41,039 nucleotides of DNA from Isohypsibius dastychi (Eukaryota; Tardigrada; Eutardigrada; Parachela; Isohypsibiidae), in contig JAQIWT010000067.1 in NCBI GenBank assembly GCA_034696485.1, forward strand, positions 1 to 41,039, in the 5' to 3' direction. Within the stretch, counting starts at the first letter, position 1. Each line of letters starts with the position of its first letter. Position numbers and translations under genes: made by a program. The notes beneath the pieces are model-generated. The model was given only the letters and a program-made list of their open reading frames with translations. It made no database searches and was not told the origin of the DNA. Shown here piece after piece: positions 18,389-27,850 of this stretch.

Positions 18389-20507
18389 ATGTCTGGACAG
18401 CCGCCACGACGACCTGTGGATCCTTTGAAAAGAGCGTTGGCGAAGATCGCCATGGAAAACACCCAATCTCCGAACGCGATGCGTCCCGCGCGTTCCAACG
18501 AAGCTCAACCATCGCAAACAAACCAATCGGTGGAGGAAGATACTATGGATATGAATCAAGCTATGGAAGAGTTGAACCATCCATCTCCGCGACCCCGACA
18601 ACGCCAACGACCTCGACGGACCCCTAATGCGCAGCAAGTGGCTCCTGCAGCTCCGATCGAACAACTCTTCACTAAGGAAGATGTGGACAGGATTGTCCAG
18701 GACAAAGTCAACCAGCTCTTCGAAGAAAACTTAGTCCCGCAAACCCCGTATGTTTACACCAAAGAAGATTTGGAAAAGTACATCCAAGAAGCTTTGGTTG
18801 GGATGACACTGGAGGCGGATGTCCAAGCTCGTATCGAGGAAGCGGAACTCGCAATCGCCGATCGTGCTTTGAAAGAAGGAGCTCGCCGGTTTCGAGTCAC
18901 TCCCCAAGGAGAACTAGTGGAGATGAAACGCCGAGCAATCCGATGTGCCCAAAACTTCCGTGTCGATCCGAACGAAAGTCTCCGCGTACAGATCAAAACT
19001 ATCGGAAAGGAGATGGAGTTTTACGAAAAAAACTTGGAGAAACTGGCTGTGTATCAGCGACAGAAACGGATGGAACTGGAGAATCTCATGCAATCTCAAG
19101 AGGAGGACGAACAGGTTTCAAAGAGACCAAGATTACACTCAGCCGCGGGATCTGTGGAACTCATGGACCTGACGCGTTCCTCCAGTCGTGCCTCCGACCC
19201 ATGGCCATGGCCAGTAGTACTCGACCAAGCAATGCGTCCCCCAGCATCCTTTAAGGTACTCAGTCTATCTCGCTCTCGTAAAAAGCAGTCTGTTCAACCG
19301 CTATTGGCAGGTACCCCCACGGCGTCAGACTGCGAAGCCACTGGAGAACAAGGAGGATCTAACGGCTTTTCGCAGATTTGTGTCCCAAGTCGAGGCGCAA
19401 ACCGTCGCTCCTGTGCAAGTCTCCCAACCATCGGCTCGGGTTCCAGCCGCGAACCTACAACCGCCACCCAACTATCCAGTTCCAACTACATCAGCCCACG
19501 ACCCGCAGTTCCCATGTCCCCAAGGAAAGCAGGGAACAGCGGACATCCTAGCTCGCGCTAAGTTTGGTTTCCGACCAGACGGCACCTATAAAGTCTCGCA
19601 AGTTATGTTGGAAGCTTTTCGCGCCGGACTCACTGCCAAGATGACTGATCCTGTGGACGCGCCAACTCGCCAACAACTCATGGATCTGTTTGCGGAACGC
19701 AAACGACTAGCGGAAGTCCAGGAAACCGGCGCTCAGAATCAGCCGGATGTGGAAATGGCAGAAGTCCAACCAAGCAAACCTAATGTTGTCGAGGAGAACA
19801 ATGACTTTCTCTACGATCCACAAGGGGAAGAAGAGCTGGCGGAGGTTAATCCTGTAGATGTTATCTACTGGGATCTCGCCAGCTATGTGGACGACTTAAA
19901 GCCTGAGTGGAAGGACGAAGTACCAGGACCAGACGGCAACGCACTTATGGAAGATGGACTTATGTTCCGAGCTGCCCAAATCAATCGAGGCGAGCGCACT
20001 ATCAAGGATGTGAAGCAAGACATCCGCCTGGTATGCAACGGATATCTGACTTTAAAGGCATTCGGAAATGTCATCTTGGAAGGATCAGGTCAGCAAGCTG
20101 TAAAACCAGGAATCACGGAAGCACTCGGCGATTGGGACGCCGTCCCACTATCTCGTATGCAGTTAGAACGACGGGCTGAGATGGATCGCGCTTTGGAAGC
20201 AAAAAGTATCGTCACTGCGGCTCAAACAGCAAGGAAACCCCAGCTCACAGACGAAGAGATCATGCTCGCAGCAGCTGACGAGGAACAGCGCAAGAATGAG
20301 GCTAAGGAAAGAGAACGCCTTATGACACTCCAAACACCGGAAGTAGCGATCGAAACCGAGCGACTTCGCAACCTAGCTCTCCAATCACCTGGAAATCAAG
20401 TGGGATTCCGCACCCCGGCACGGGAACCAGAACCAGCTCCGCAAGTTTATCGGTTGGATAACGCAAATGCACCTAGCCCACCGGAACGAATGCTCGGCGA
20501 TGAGTAG
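18389..20507 (+). CDS. Retrotransposon accessory ORF4/5 (two frames joinable by a 55-nt intron), unknown function
   Basis: The first frame runs from ATG 18389 to a stop at 19561 (390 aa unspliced). A second frame, +1 relative to it, is open to 20507 and has no ATG near its beginning. AAG|GTACTC at 19255/19256 and TTGGCAG|GTA at 19310/19311 define a 55-nt phase-0 intron that joins them into 687 aa. Past the donor, the unspliced first frame turns Ser-rich, as if out of frame. The protein is hydrophilic with helical Glu/Lys-rich stretches, a repeated TKED-[VL]-[DE]-x4-Q motif (about residues 92 and 128), an SKRPR basic patch and a Pro-rich centre. It has no signal peptide or membrane segment, so it is not an envelope. 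I do not recognise a family. A possible donor (TA|GTAAGT) overlaps its stop codon. Confidence 0.6.
19256..19310 (+). other. Putative 55-nt intron inside the accessory ORF
   Basis: It begins GTACTCAG and ends CTATTGGCAG, phase 0, and its removal fuses two otherwise overlapping frames. Its length matches host introns in this window. It persists in the genomic copy because the genomic RNA would be unspliced. Confidence 0.55.
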
Positions 20508-21488
20508 TAAGTTTCTCAGTTTAAAGATGGATAGCCTTCAAACCTTTTGTTTCTCCATTTTAAGCGTTTCCATCATCTGGTGGAGTAAAGACTGATCAGC
20601 TTCAGTAAATCTTATGTCGTGAGCTTTTATTATCGAGTTTAAAGCAATGATTCTCTTTTAAAGCTTTCATTATCCAAACCTGGGAATAGCCCCGTCATCT
20701 TCTCCGCTTTAAAGCCACGATTGTTTTGTGTTCCTTTCGAACAAATCTTTTCTACTGGTGTGGAATCTTTAGTTGAGCCCTGCTGTATCATCTTCATAAA
20801 GCAAAACCCAAAGATCACTTCGATGTTTCCTACTAATCACCTTGAGTAGAAACTACAGTAGAAAACAGGCTTAAGTTTGACAGAAAATCCACCTGACTCT
20901 TACGGCTAGTTCTGCAGCAACTTACGCATCCGAAACAGAGCTTTCAAAGCACACCGTTCTGTTTTTGATTTCAGATAAGACGAGAAAATTCTGTAGAAAA
21001 TGGGTGTACAGCCATTCGATACATGTGAACAACCCACTTGCACAGCCTCTTGCCGGTTTATCCATATCAATCGTGTAGAAACGGGGCACACCAAAGCTCG
21101 GTATTCCGTTAATCCATTCTCCAGTTCTTCTCGAGCTTCTTCGAAACTCACAACTGTCTGTAAAATGATTCAAAAACCATCCTTTTTGCGCACTTTTTGG
21201 CTCCAAATGCTTCAGCATCAAGTACAAACACTGAAAGTCTTGCATCTTCAAAAGCTTTATCCAAATGGCAAAAGATTACACGCACATCGGACTGAGAAAG
21301 TCAATGGTTCACGAAAGTAAAAAGCGTAAAACAATACTGCCAGATAAAGAAAGCTGTACTACACAAGGATCAAAAGAAAGAAGAAACAATTCAAAAATCC
21401 GTAAAAAACCGCAGTCAGCAAGCCAGAAAGACTCAAAAAAAAAGTACTATAAGACCCTCCTATACCTTTTCTTTTTGCGGTGGACATC
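20508..21488 (+). other. Non-coding stretch between accessory ORFs
   Basis: About 980 bp without a recognised gene. The first half is TTTAAAG-rich and AT-rich. At 20906-21320 there are overlapping open frames on both strands (81-109 aa) with no motif I recognise. The last 200 bp are purine-rich with A-runs, then a long pyrimidine tract (21457-21476) ahead of ORF6. No clear AG acceptor lies between that tract and the ATG. Confidence 0.5.
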
Positions 21489-22046
21489 ATGTTCTCCCAT
21501 GGATACGACGGTTTTGAACGATCCCCGGCTACCGAAAAAGCTTACGAACACCTGCGAGCGACCTGGATTCTCATGGACGACAAGCACTTGGACATCTCGC
21601 AGCGCGAACGTGTCGAAACCTTCTCAATTGTCAATTCTATCCGTACCTTAGCCCGCGCCGCTCGCAAGCATCATACTCGCCGTGCGATGAACGACGTCCT
21701 GGAGACCCTCAAAGCTTCCCCTTATTATCATCACTGTGGAGCAAACATGATCAAAGTTTACCAGCCAAGTGCGGTGGAACTCATCCAGGAACTCATCACC
21801 GAGCTCAACCATCAGGAGAGCGCCGCTCGATTCAATAAAACGACAGTACAGTCGCTTATCCAACACTTTGGCGTCGCCCGACAAGTTTCTTGGACCACCT
21901 TCAAGACTATGATCGCTCCGCATAACCATCTGAAGCAACTCTTTCAAGAACTCCTTGACCAAGCCCAGATGTTTGCGGTGGAACAAAGTGAAGCTGACTT
22001 TATTGGACGACTGAATGATATCTTGCGCATCATGAACCAAAACTAA
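21489..22046 (+). CDS. Retrotransposon accessory ORF6, unknown function
   Basis: 185 aa from ATG 21489; the frame opens slightly earlier, at GTG 21480, but the ATG is preferred. The product is predicted to be mostly helical and basic-to-neutral (SQRERVETFSIVNSIR, NDVLETLKASPYYHHC, IQELITELNHQESAARF). It lacks a signal peptide, membrane segment and Cys/His pattern. It is the last ORF before the 3' LTR. I recognise no family. It could be a small regulatory or matrix-like protein, but nothing in the sequence decides this. It would need its own spliced or internal-entry message. Confidence 0.55.
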   Translation: MFSHGYDGFERSPATEKAYEHLRATWILMDDKHLDISQRERVETFSIVNSIRTLARAARKHHTRRAMNDVLETLKASPYYHHCGANMIKVYQPSAVELIQELITELNHQESAARFNKTTVQSLIQHFGVARQVSWTTFKTMIAPHNHLKQLFQELLDQAQMFAVEQSEADFIGRLNDILRIMNQN

Positions 22047-22237
22047 CTGGTACGCATCCTGTTTTTCGACCAAATCCTACTTTTGAATAAGAGCTAATCG
22101 AAACCATCTCAAGTTCTGAACTTATCAGTACAGCACCGATAGCCGAGTAGTGTTATGTCCTGCTTTCATAAAAAGAAACTTTTCGAAAGCTGAACATCGG
22201 TCACAAGGGACTGTGACCTCAGCCCATTCCGACGTAG
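22047..22237 (+). other. Region upstream of the 3' LTR lacking an obvious polypurine tract
   Basis: The 15 nt directly before the 3' LTR read CCCATTCCGACGTAG, not a purine run. A second TAGTGTTATGTCC lies at 22148-22160, copying the LTR edge about 88 nt upstream. The nearest purine-rich runs are short (AAAAAGAAA near 22169, CACAAGGGA near 22202). Confidence 0.6.
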
Positions 22238-22988
22238 TGTTATGTCCCATCGATCCGGAATGGATCTCTGAGCATAACAGTCTTTATTTATTACTTTTCA
22301 GATCGTTTCCGGCTACTGGAAGCCACGCCATATCTCGGACAGAATGATGTCACCTGTGTTGCTGAAGAATGATGTAATCTTGGATTCCCCGCTCAAACCG
22401 GAAACACCTACTCTTTATGATGTAAGCTCGGTCTCTCTGTTTCAATCTGTACAAATCTAATCGAGATTGGTCCTATGTTTTTATGCTGTCTTTTATTGGC
22501 TACTGCACTAGCCGCGCCCACTTTAAAACATAGTAGCTTCTGCAAGATCTTTAGTTGAACTTCACTCTTCTTACCCAAATCGCTCTTGCAACCCCATTAT
22601 CTTCAATAAAGATTCTTTGGTTCCTGCGATTGACCGTTTGACAGTCTGTCTGATAAGAACATATCTTGTCACATTCCGAGGACTGATCTTGTACGGCTGT
22701 TGAGGTATCTCCAGCCCTGATACATTACTTCTTGGAAGATCCAGAGGACTGATCTTGTACGCCTGTCGAGGTATCTCCGGGCCTGATACATTACTCCTCC
22801 GTCCCCAGATCTCTGCACTCGTGAGGAACGCTCTTTGCCTTGCTGCGCTTCTCGAACGATAGAGATCCGTCCCCGAGCTGAAGTCTTCATTGACGGCAGT
22901 TCACCCCCGCCAGGCAGAAATCATCCCTGAAGACCGAGAACGTGACGAGATATACTCTATTCCTGGCCAGGAATTGTGAGATATTTCA
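22238..22988 (+). repeat. 3' LTR
   Basis: 751 bp, no visible difference from the 5' LTR at an offset of 15,984. Its AATAAA lies at 22605-22610. It is followed by the CTAC duplication. Confidence 0.95.
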
Positions 22989-22992
22989 CTAC
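22989..22992. repeat. Right target-site duplication (CTAC)
   Basis: It matches 6250-6253. On the minus strand it lies inside the DNAJC4-like intron, 15 nt after the GTAAGT donor begins. Confidence 0.85.
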
Positions 22993-23007
22993 GACTACTG
23001 AACTTAC

Positions 23008-23707
23008 ACGTTTATTGGATTCGTCACAAACTCTTCCGGAGTCTCGCGATTTTGCCAAGCGGTCGAACGTCGATGGATGTTCAACTCATTGTCATAGAGC
23101 CTTCGTTTGCGAACGCTGCGCAGAATTTCGTAAGCCTGTGTAACTTTGACGAATCTCTCGTGATTTTGACTCCCGTTCGCTCCAGGGTTGCGGTCAGGAT
23201 GAAGCTAAGGAATAAAAAATTGCGATTCCTAGTCAGCAAACCAAAAAGAAAAAACGAAGGCGCCAAAATGAGATGATATAATTGCACGGATTAATTTATG
23301 GATTATTTTGATTTTATGTCAATAGCAATTTGAGCAGTTTTGAAAATAACAAACTAATTTTGTGACAGTCAAATGAAGAAATGCTCAACTAAGCAGTAAC
23401 TTTTTTCACGCCCACCGCTCACATTTGTGAAATAAATGAACTAACCTCTTTCGATAATTTTATGAAGGCAGTCTTGATCTCTCGCAGGGTTGCAGTTTCT
23501 TTCACCCCAAGGACTTCATAATATGACGAGCTCGGCACTCGGTAATTTCTCCTGTGTCACATTGAAAAATATGGTAGTGCTACTCTGATTAAACTGCCAA
23601 CTGGATTCAGTTTACCTGATGTTAAATGAAGGTAGCGCGCTGGACAGAAAAATAGCTGGATGAGAATCAATGCAAAATGTGCATCCGATTTTGCGTAGAT
23701 GATACAT
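23008..23707 (-). CDS. DNAJC4-like J-protein, exons 1-3 (J-domain part)
   Basis: Minus-strand exons 23707-23616, 23551-23446 and 23204-23008 continue in phase across the retrotransposon to 6211-5728; the full product is 251 aa. The start ATG is at 23707. The N-terminus resembles a mitochondrial or membrane leader. The J-domain shows [18 protein letters not shown], the catalytic HPD in LHPDRNPG, and [17 protein letters not shown]-domains stimulate Hsp70 ATPase. With a single membrane anchor encoded in exon 4, the protein matches the DNAJC4 layout. Exon 3 ends ...AAC GT|GTAAGT, and the element inserted 15 nt into this intron. The first ATG faces a 458-bp gap shared with the divergent FAM136A-like gene. 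Confidence 0.88.
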
Positions 23708-24165
23708 TTGTCTGATTGAGCACATCCACGATCCAGAACAATTCTTGTCTAATCGAACAAAGCGCGTTATTTTCGTTGGCTCGCCAAACTGAACTCAAAA
23801 TTCTGAATTTTCAAAATCGAAATAGAAAATGTAAGCAAACAGCTGGTTATACTGATACATGGGCGTAAGAGGCCTCTTTCTTGGTGACTAACAACCCCTT
23901 CTGCCAATATATTGGGAACACCCTTCAGTATTTGGACTTGTATACGCCTTTACACTGACTGACTGTTTGGCCCCTGGTAGGATTAATAGCCCCCTTGAAA
24001 AAGGGGTGGGGAAGCATGTTGATCTGGCTGGTTCTGCTGGAACTTAATTCTTTTCACTGGATTTGAAATTGCGATATCGCTGGTTTTGCGATCTGGTTAG
24101 TCCGAAAACGTGTGTCGAAATAGAATTTGGTAGACCTACGTTTGAACAAGCAAAAATCCTTCTAC
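23708..24165. promoter_or_regulatory. Divergent intergenic region, DNAJC4-like / FAM136A-like
   Basis: 458 bp between two outward-facing start codons, so it probably contains a bidirectional promoter. A C/G hairpin (CCCCTTGAAAAAGGGG, about 23992) is the only structure I noticed. No gene is seen. Confidence 0.45.
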
Positions 24166-24999
24166 ATGGATGCCGCCCAGAGAAAAGTTGAGGATGTAAG
24201 TACTCCGACGATTCTTCTGAAATCGGATGGCTTATGTCTTTTCCGAAAACTTTTATTCCAGGCAGTGAATAATATGCTAACGGAAGTGGATCAGGCTTCT
24301 CTAAGGAAGATCCAGGTAACTACCGAGATGTCCCGTTCCGACAATAGATCAATTTAAATGTATTTTTTCAGGGAAGCGCCTTCCGGTGTTGGTCAGTATT
24401 TATTTTTCCCAGAATAATGCGAAACGGAAATGGATTTCAAATAACAATCGTGTGTTTTAGCGCGACATGTTGCGATGACATGGGGTATTCGATGGAAGAC
24501 CGACAAAATTGTACGTACTAATATTTGTCTGTTGTGTGATTCTTCGTTCACTTTACAGCAACGTTTTTCAGGTATTGGCAAATGCATGGATCCAGTGGTA
24601 TTCACGAATTTTTAATGCTACTGATTGGATGATCGGATTTACTTTCGTATGCATGTAGGCAAAAGCGCAGGAAGTCCTGGCATTAGAACTAAACAATTTT
24701 CAGGTAGACTGGTCATCGGCAGTCCTTTTCTCGCTGTTTGCTGATGGTTGCTTTCGTTTTAGAATCGGATTGAACGATGTGTCGTAAGTAATTTCATGAA
24801 AAATCTGCCTGATGGTTGGCGTAATATTTGTATGTAGATGGAGTGTGGAGATAAGTTGAAAGATCAGTCCCAGGGCGATCCCAAGAAAGCGAGACAGTTT
24901 GAGCCAGCTTACGAACTCTGCGTGTCCAGCTGCGCTGACACTCACATAAGAAACCTCCCGAATATCACTAAAACAGTTTTGAACAAACTGAAGCAGTAA
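24166..24999 (+). CDS. FAM136A-like mitochondrial intermembrane-space protein
   Basis: Eight small exons: 24166-24195, 24262-24315, 24372-24391, 24461-24510, 24572-24597, 24659-24703, 24763-24783, 24838-24999, joining to 135 aa plus TAA. The family is about 138 aa. Four CX3C motifs are visible (CCATC, CIGKC, CVMEC, CVSSC), the twin-CX3C pattern of MIA40-imported intermembrane-space proteins. AVNNMLTEVDQASLRKIQ and the ELNNFQ helix match the family layout. The start was chosen because an in-frame TAG lies just upstream of ATG 24166. FAM136A helps maintain intermembrane-space proteostasis in vertebrates. The gene ends 156 bp before the convergent POLE3-like stop. Confidence 0.88.
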
Positions 25000-25155
25000 T
25001 GGCTACCGTTTTTATTGAACTGGCATTTGGGTGCGAATGGGATCAAGCTTGTTTGAATGTGAGTAAAAGGTGGGATCAGATTCGGTTGGAAAGCAAATTT
25101 TCGTCGAATGATGATTAATGAATCATAAAGGTGAAACGTTGAGGCTCGGGTTTAA

Positions 25156-25995
25156 CTAATCCTCGTCATCCGAATCCATAAATCCTGTTTTCAGCTTGGT
25201 TGTTGCTGTCGTATTAGGGAGATCTTCGTTCATAATAACATGTTCCATCTCACGAACAAGTTCACTGAGATTGTTGATATCATGAGACAAGAAGGCATCC
25301 TCGGATTCGCGCTCTTCATCCGGAATAGCTTGTTCATCAGTGTTGAGCTGCTCGTCGGGCTTGTGCGATGATTGGCCGGAAGTTTGCGCATGCCGTTCTG
25401 TGAAGATCAGTAAATCATTCAACTATTATAAGCGAAGATGACCCGACCATCGCCACATACCTTCCAACAAATTCTCCAACTTCGATAGTAGGAAATCAAA
25501 GTTGTATTCCCTTAGCGCATCAAGTACGTCAGCCGGGAGAAGCGTTTTCCTTTTCTTCGATGTCGCGATTGCTGATGCGCTGAATAAAAAGATCTACAGA
25601 TGCACACGTCTTTTGAGACGGGCTGGCGCACTTGCCTTTCGGTGATGTAGGAAATGAATAGTACGGCAATCTCTCTGAAAACGCTCTTTCCATCTTTGGA
25701 TATAATGGTGCTGGAAGGAATCTTAAAAAACGAATTACTTTCGCTGATACCCCTCCCACGATCTGTGCTTAAGACAGAGGCATTTTTGGGAAACTCTCAC
25801 CACATCTTTGATAATCTTCGTAATGGTTGCTTCTGGAAGCTTGAAATCGTCCCATCCCAATCCGTTACTGCCGTCTTCATCGAACACTGGATCCACAATG
25901 ACGTCCGTCGCCGCATCGGTTCTTTCCTGTTCTTTCTCCTGATTAGAAGCAGTTGCCAGCAGTGCTGAAGCAAATTCCGTATCCATGAGTACCAT
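25156..25995 (-). CDS. POLE3/CHRAC17-like histone-fold protein
   Basis: Minus-strand exons 25995-25801, 25721-25636, 25579-25461 and 25397-25156 join to 213 aa plus TAG. The histone fold shows KLPEATITKIIKDV, then IISKDGKSVFREIAVLFISY and KKRKTLLPADVLDALREYNF. A long acidic tail follows (DEERESED, ending DSDDED), as in POLE3. This family is the Dpb3/4-type subunit of DNA polymerase epsilon and of the CHRAC chromatin remodeller, pairing with POLE4 or CHRAC15. ATG 25995 is used; a second ATG is 9 nt further in. Only a GC donor (AG|GCAAGT) after exon 2 keeps the histone fold in frame, so that intron appears to be GC-AG. Exon 2 uses the acceptor TTTAAG rather than the nearer CCAG. Confidence 0.87.
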
Positions 25996-26495
25996 GGGGT
26001 AGTAGGGAGAAAAAGTTAAATGTGAAGGGAAGGATAATGAATAAATTCCTTGAGTTGCACCTTTTCTTCTCTCTTGTGAGCCGCCTAAATGTTTCGGGCT
26101 TGGGCAGCCCGACACGCGGCGGTCGGTTCGGCCTTGAACACGAGCTGACCTTATGGTTTAGCCACACATTTAAGTTACGCTTTAGACTGGCAACTCGGGT
26201 TAGCTGAACGCTCATACCATACCGTATTCCCATGAACTCGAAAGTTCGGAACGATGGTTTGTTGTGGTTTGTTATAAATTTGGTTCACCCTCGCAGTGTG
26301 GATTTTGTTTCTTTCATTCTGAGGCCGTAAAATCACATCGTGAAATTGTGTTTTATGAGAATTCACCATATCTGCGAAAAATCTTGACCGTTTTGGAGTA
26401 ACGTGCTCAAGGTAAATCGAGCAATGGTTTGTCGAATCAAAGTTTCCATGGTGGTTGACAGAAAACTTGGATTATTTCAGCGAGCAGCCTGCAAA
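25996..26495. promoter_or_regulatory. Divergent region POLE3-like / SGT1 with 5' UTR intron
   Basis: About 500 bp between outward-facing starts. CTCAAG|GTAAAT at 26409/26410 and TATTTCAG ending at 26480 look like a 5' UTR intron of the SGT1 gene; the acceptor could instead receive a trans-spliced leader. Inverted CCAAT-like and GC-rich segments around 26090-26130 may be promoter elements. The long minus frame extending upstream of POLE3 here looks non-coding. Confidence 0.4.
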
Positions 26496-27268
26496 ATGGC
26501 CGAAGGTTCGGCTGGGGACAGCGTTCAGTCCGTGATTAAGCACGATTGGTTCCAAACTGACAATTTAGTTACCGTGACTATGATGGTTAAAGGAATTCAA
26601 CAAGACACTCTGAAAGTCTCCTGCGATTCAGACATGGTGGGTCTTTTCTCCTCTGTTCGTGTTTGGAAAGTCTTCTAGTCCTTCTTCATTCCAGCTTTCG
26701 TTTGATGGCGCTGACCAAGATGGCCATCAATACCAAGCAACCATTAATTTGGCACATAATGTTTTGAACCAACCGGAAGTCAAAGTTTTCGGAACTAAGG
26801 TTGGATAGTGCATGACGACTGTCGGAAATTGTATTCAAATGGTTTTTGTGTTAGGTTGAAATCAAAATGAAAAAAGCAGAGGCAATTCGTTGGCAGCAGC
26901 TTGAAAAGCAGGCAACGTCGCCGGCCAAATCCAATGTACCACCTGGTGCGCAGAAATGGTCTGAATTGGAAAAGGAAGTGAAAAAAGAGGAGGAGACTGA
27001 AAAACCGGAGGGTGATGCGGCACTGATGAAACTTTTCCAGGATATCTACAAAAATGGAAATGAGGAGACGAGGAAGGCTATGATGAAGTCTTTTGTAAGT
27101 CCATTAGAAAGCGGTATGTGGTTACCATCATCAGCGCTTAATCGTGTCTTCTTTTGTTTGTAGTACGAGTCAAGCGGGACAGTCTTGAGCACAAACTGGG
27201 GAGAAGTTGGCGAGAAAAAAGTTGACACGAAACCTCCGGACGGAATGGAATTCAAGAAATGGGAGTAG
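26496..27268 (+). CDS. SGT1-like co-chaperone (CS and SGS domains, no TPR)
   Basis: Exons 26496-26636, 26695-26799, 26855-27094 and 27164-27268 give 196 aa plus TAG. The CS (p23-like) domain covers the first half: [18 protein letters not shown], then [18 protein letters not shown], and [13 protein letters not shown]. The SGS domain ends the protein with the diagnostic [18 protein letters not shown] and [13 protein letters not shown]1 bridges HSP90 with SKP1/kinetochore and NLR-type clients. Human and yeast SGT1 have an N-terminal TPR module; here ATG 26496 follows a probable 5' UTR intron and no TPR is encoded, as I recall for short invertebrate forms. Context: divergent from POLE3-like. Confidence 0.9.
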
Positions 27269-27850
27269 TCTATCTGAGTCCTTTGTCTATTTTAGTGTAG
27301 TTTTGGATTTTGTAGTTTTGTAAGTTATCGTGACCTTTCGGGGTGATCTGGCTACAATTGTAGTTGACAGTTGCAACTGTCTCACGAACGAGTAGCTTAT
27401 TGCTGGAGCGTTGGTGAAATAAGCATGATCTAGTCGAACTTCGAGATGTTAGCTGAGCTGATCACCATCCGCCTTTCAGTGATAAAATACCGTAGTTGGC
27501 CCGTTCTCGTTTCTTGATCAAGTTCGGCGGGTTCGAATACTTTTTCGAAATCGCCTGTAGGGGCCAACATGGCTTCAACGAGATAGAAAGAGCTGCACTA
27601 TTGAGACCGTACTTTCTTGTGCTGTTCTCTGGCATTGGGACCGTGAAAAGAAATTAAAATGAGGTTCCCAGTTTCCCATGGTCAGTACTGGAGGACAAGC
27701 AAGCGGGTTCTGTATGAGCCAATGTGACTGTGTCCGGAGTGGGGTAACGCAAGTATATTTGTTTCGGGCTCGTGTTTTGGTTTTGATTCCAGACTCTGGA
27801 TTTCTTTAATTTACGTTTCGTCTTCTTCTCAGATCCGCTCGAGGCCGGTC
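27269..27850 (+). other. Intergenic region SGT1 to HSD17B12-like
   Basis: 3' UTR of SGT1 and upstream region of the next gene; no ORF is supported. CTTCTTCTCAG ending at 27832 is a strong acceptor 18 nt before the next ATG. It indicates a 5' UTR intron or a leader trans-splice site. Confidence 0.5.

Larger units (their letters stand above)
6254..22988 (+). mobile_element. Giant Ty3/gypsy-like LTR retrotransposon (16.7 kb)
   Basis: Two 751-bp TG...CA LTRs bound a tRNA-Lys-type primer site, Gag-type ORFs, a Pol with order protease, reverse transcriptase, RNase H, integrase, and extra 3' ORFs. PR-RT-RH-INT is the Ty3/gypsy order. The LTRs appear identical and a 4-bp target duplication is present, so insertion was very recent. 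All major frames are open. The size is about two to three times that of a usual metazoan Ty3/gypsy element. The excess comes from a long ORF1, an enlarged Pol with added domains, and about 4.3 kb between pol and the 3' LTR. It lies antisense in an intron of a host J-protein gene. No membrane-spanning envelope was found. Confidence 0.95.

Noticed and set aside
19380-20507. A separate gene starting at 19380
   Set aside because: The apparent start is GTG with no good ATG; the frame continues upstream to a matching splice acceptor at 19310, so it is better read as the second exon.
18389-22046. Envelope gene
   Set aside because: No signal peptide, membrane segment, furin-like site or fusion peptide in these ORFs.
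21648-22073. 141-aa minus-strand ORF opposite ORF6
   Set aside because: Mirror frame of ORF6; no motif, and the plus frame has better coding character.
25986-26115. N-terminal extension of POLE3-like upstream of MVLMD
   Set aside because: Composition is unlike the rest, and the histone-fold family does not need it; ATG 25995 is adequate.
27520-27545. tRNA T-loop-like GGGTTCGAATA (also GGTTCGAAA near 3637)
   Set aside because: No pairing T-stem, anticodon arm or acceptor stem around either.
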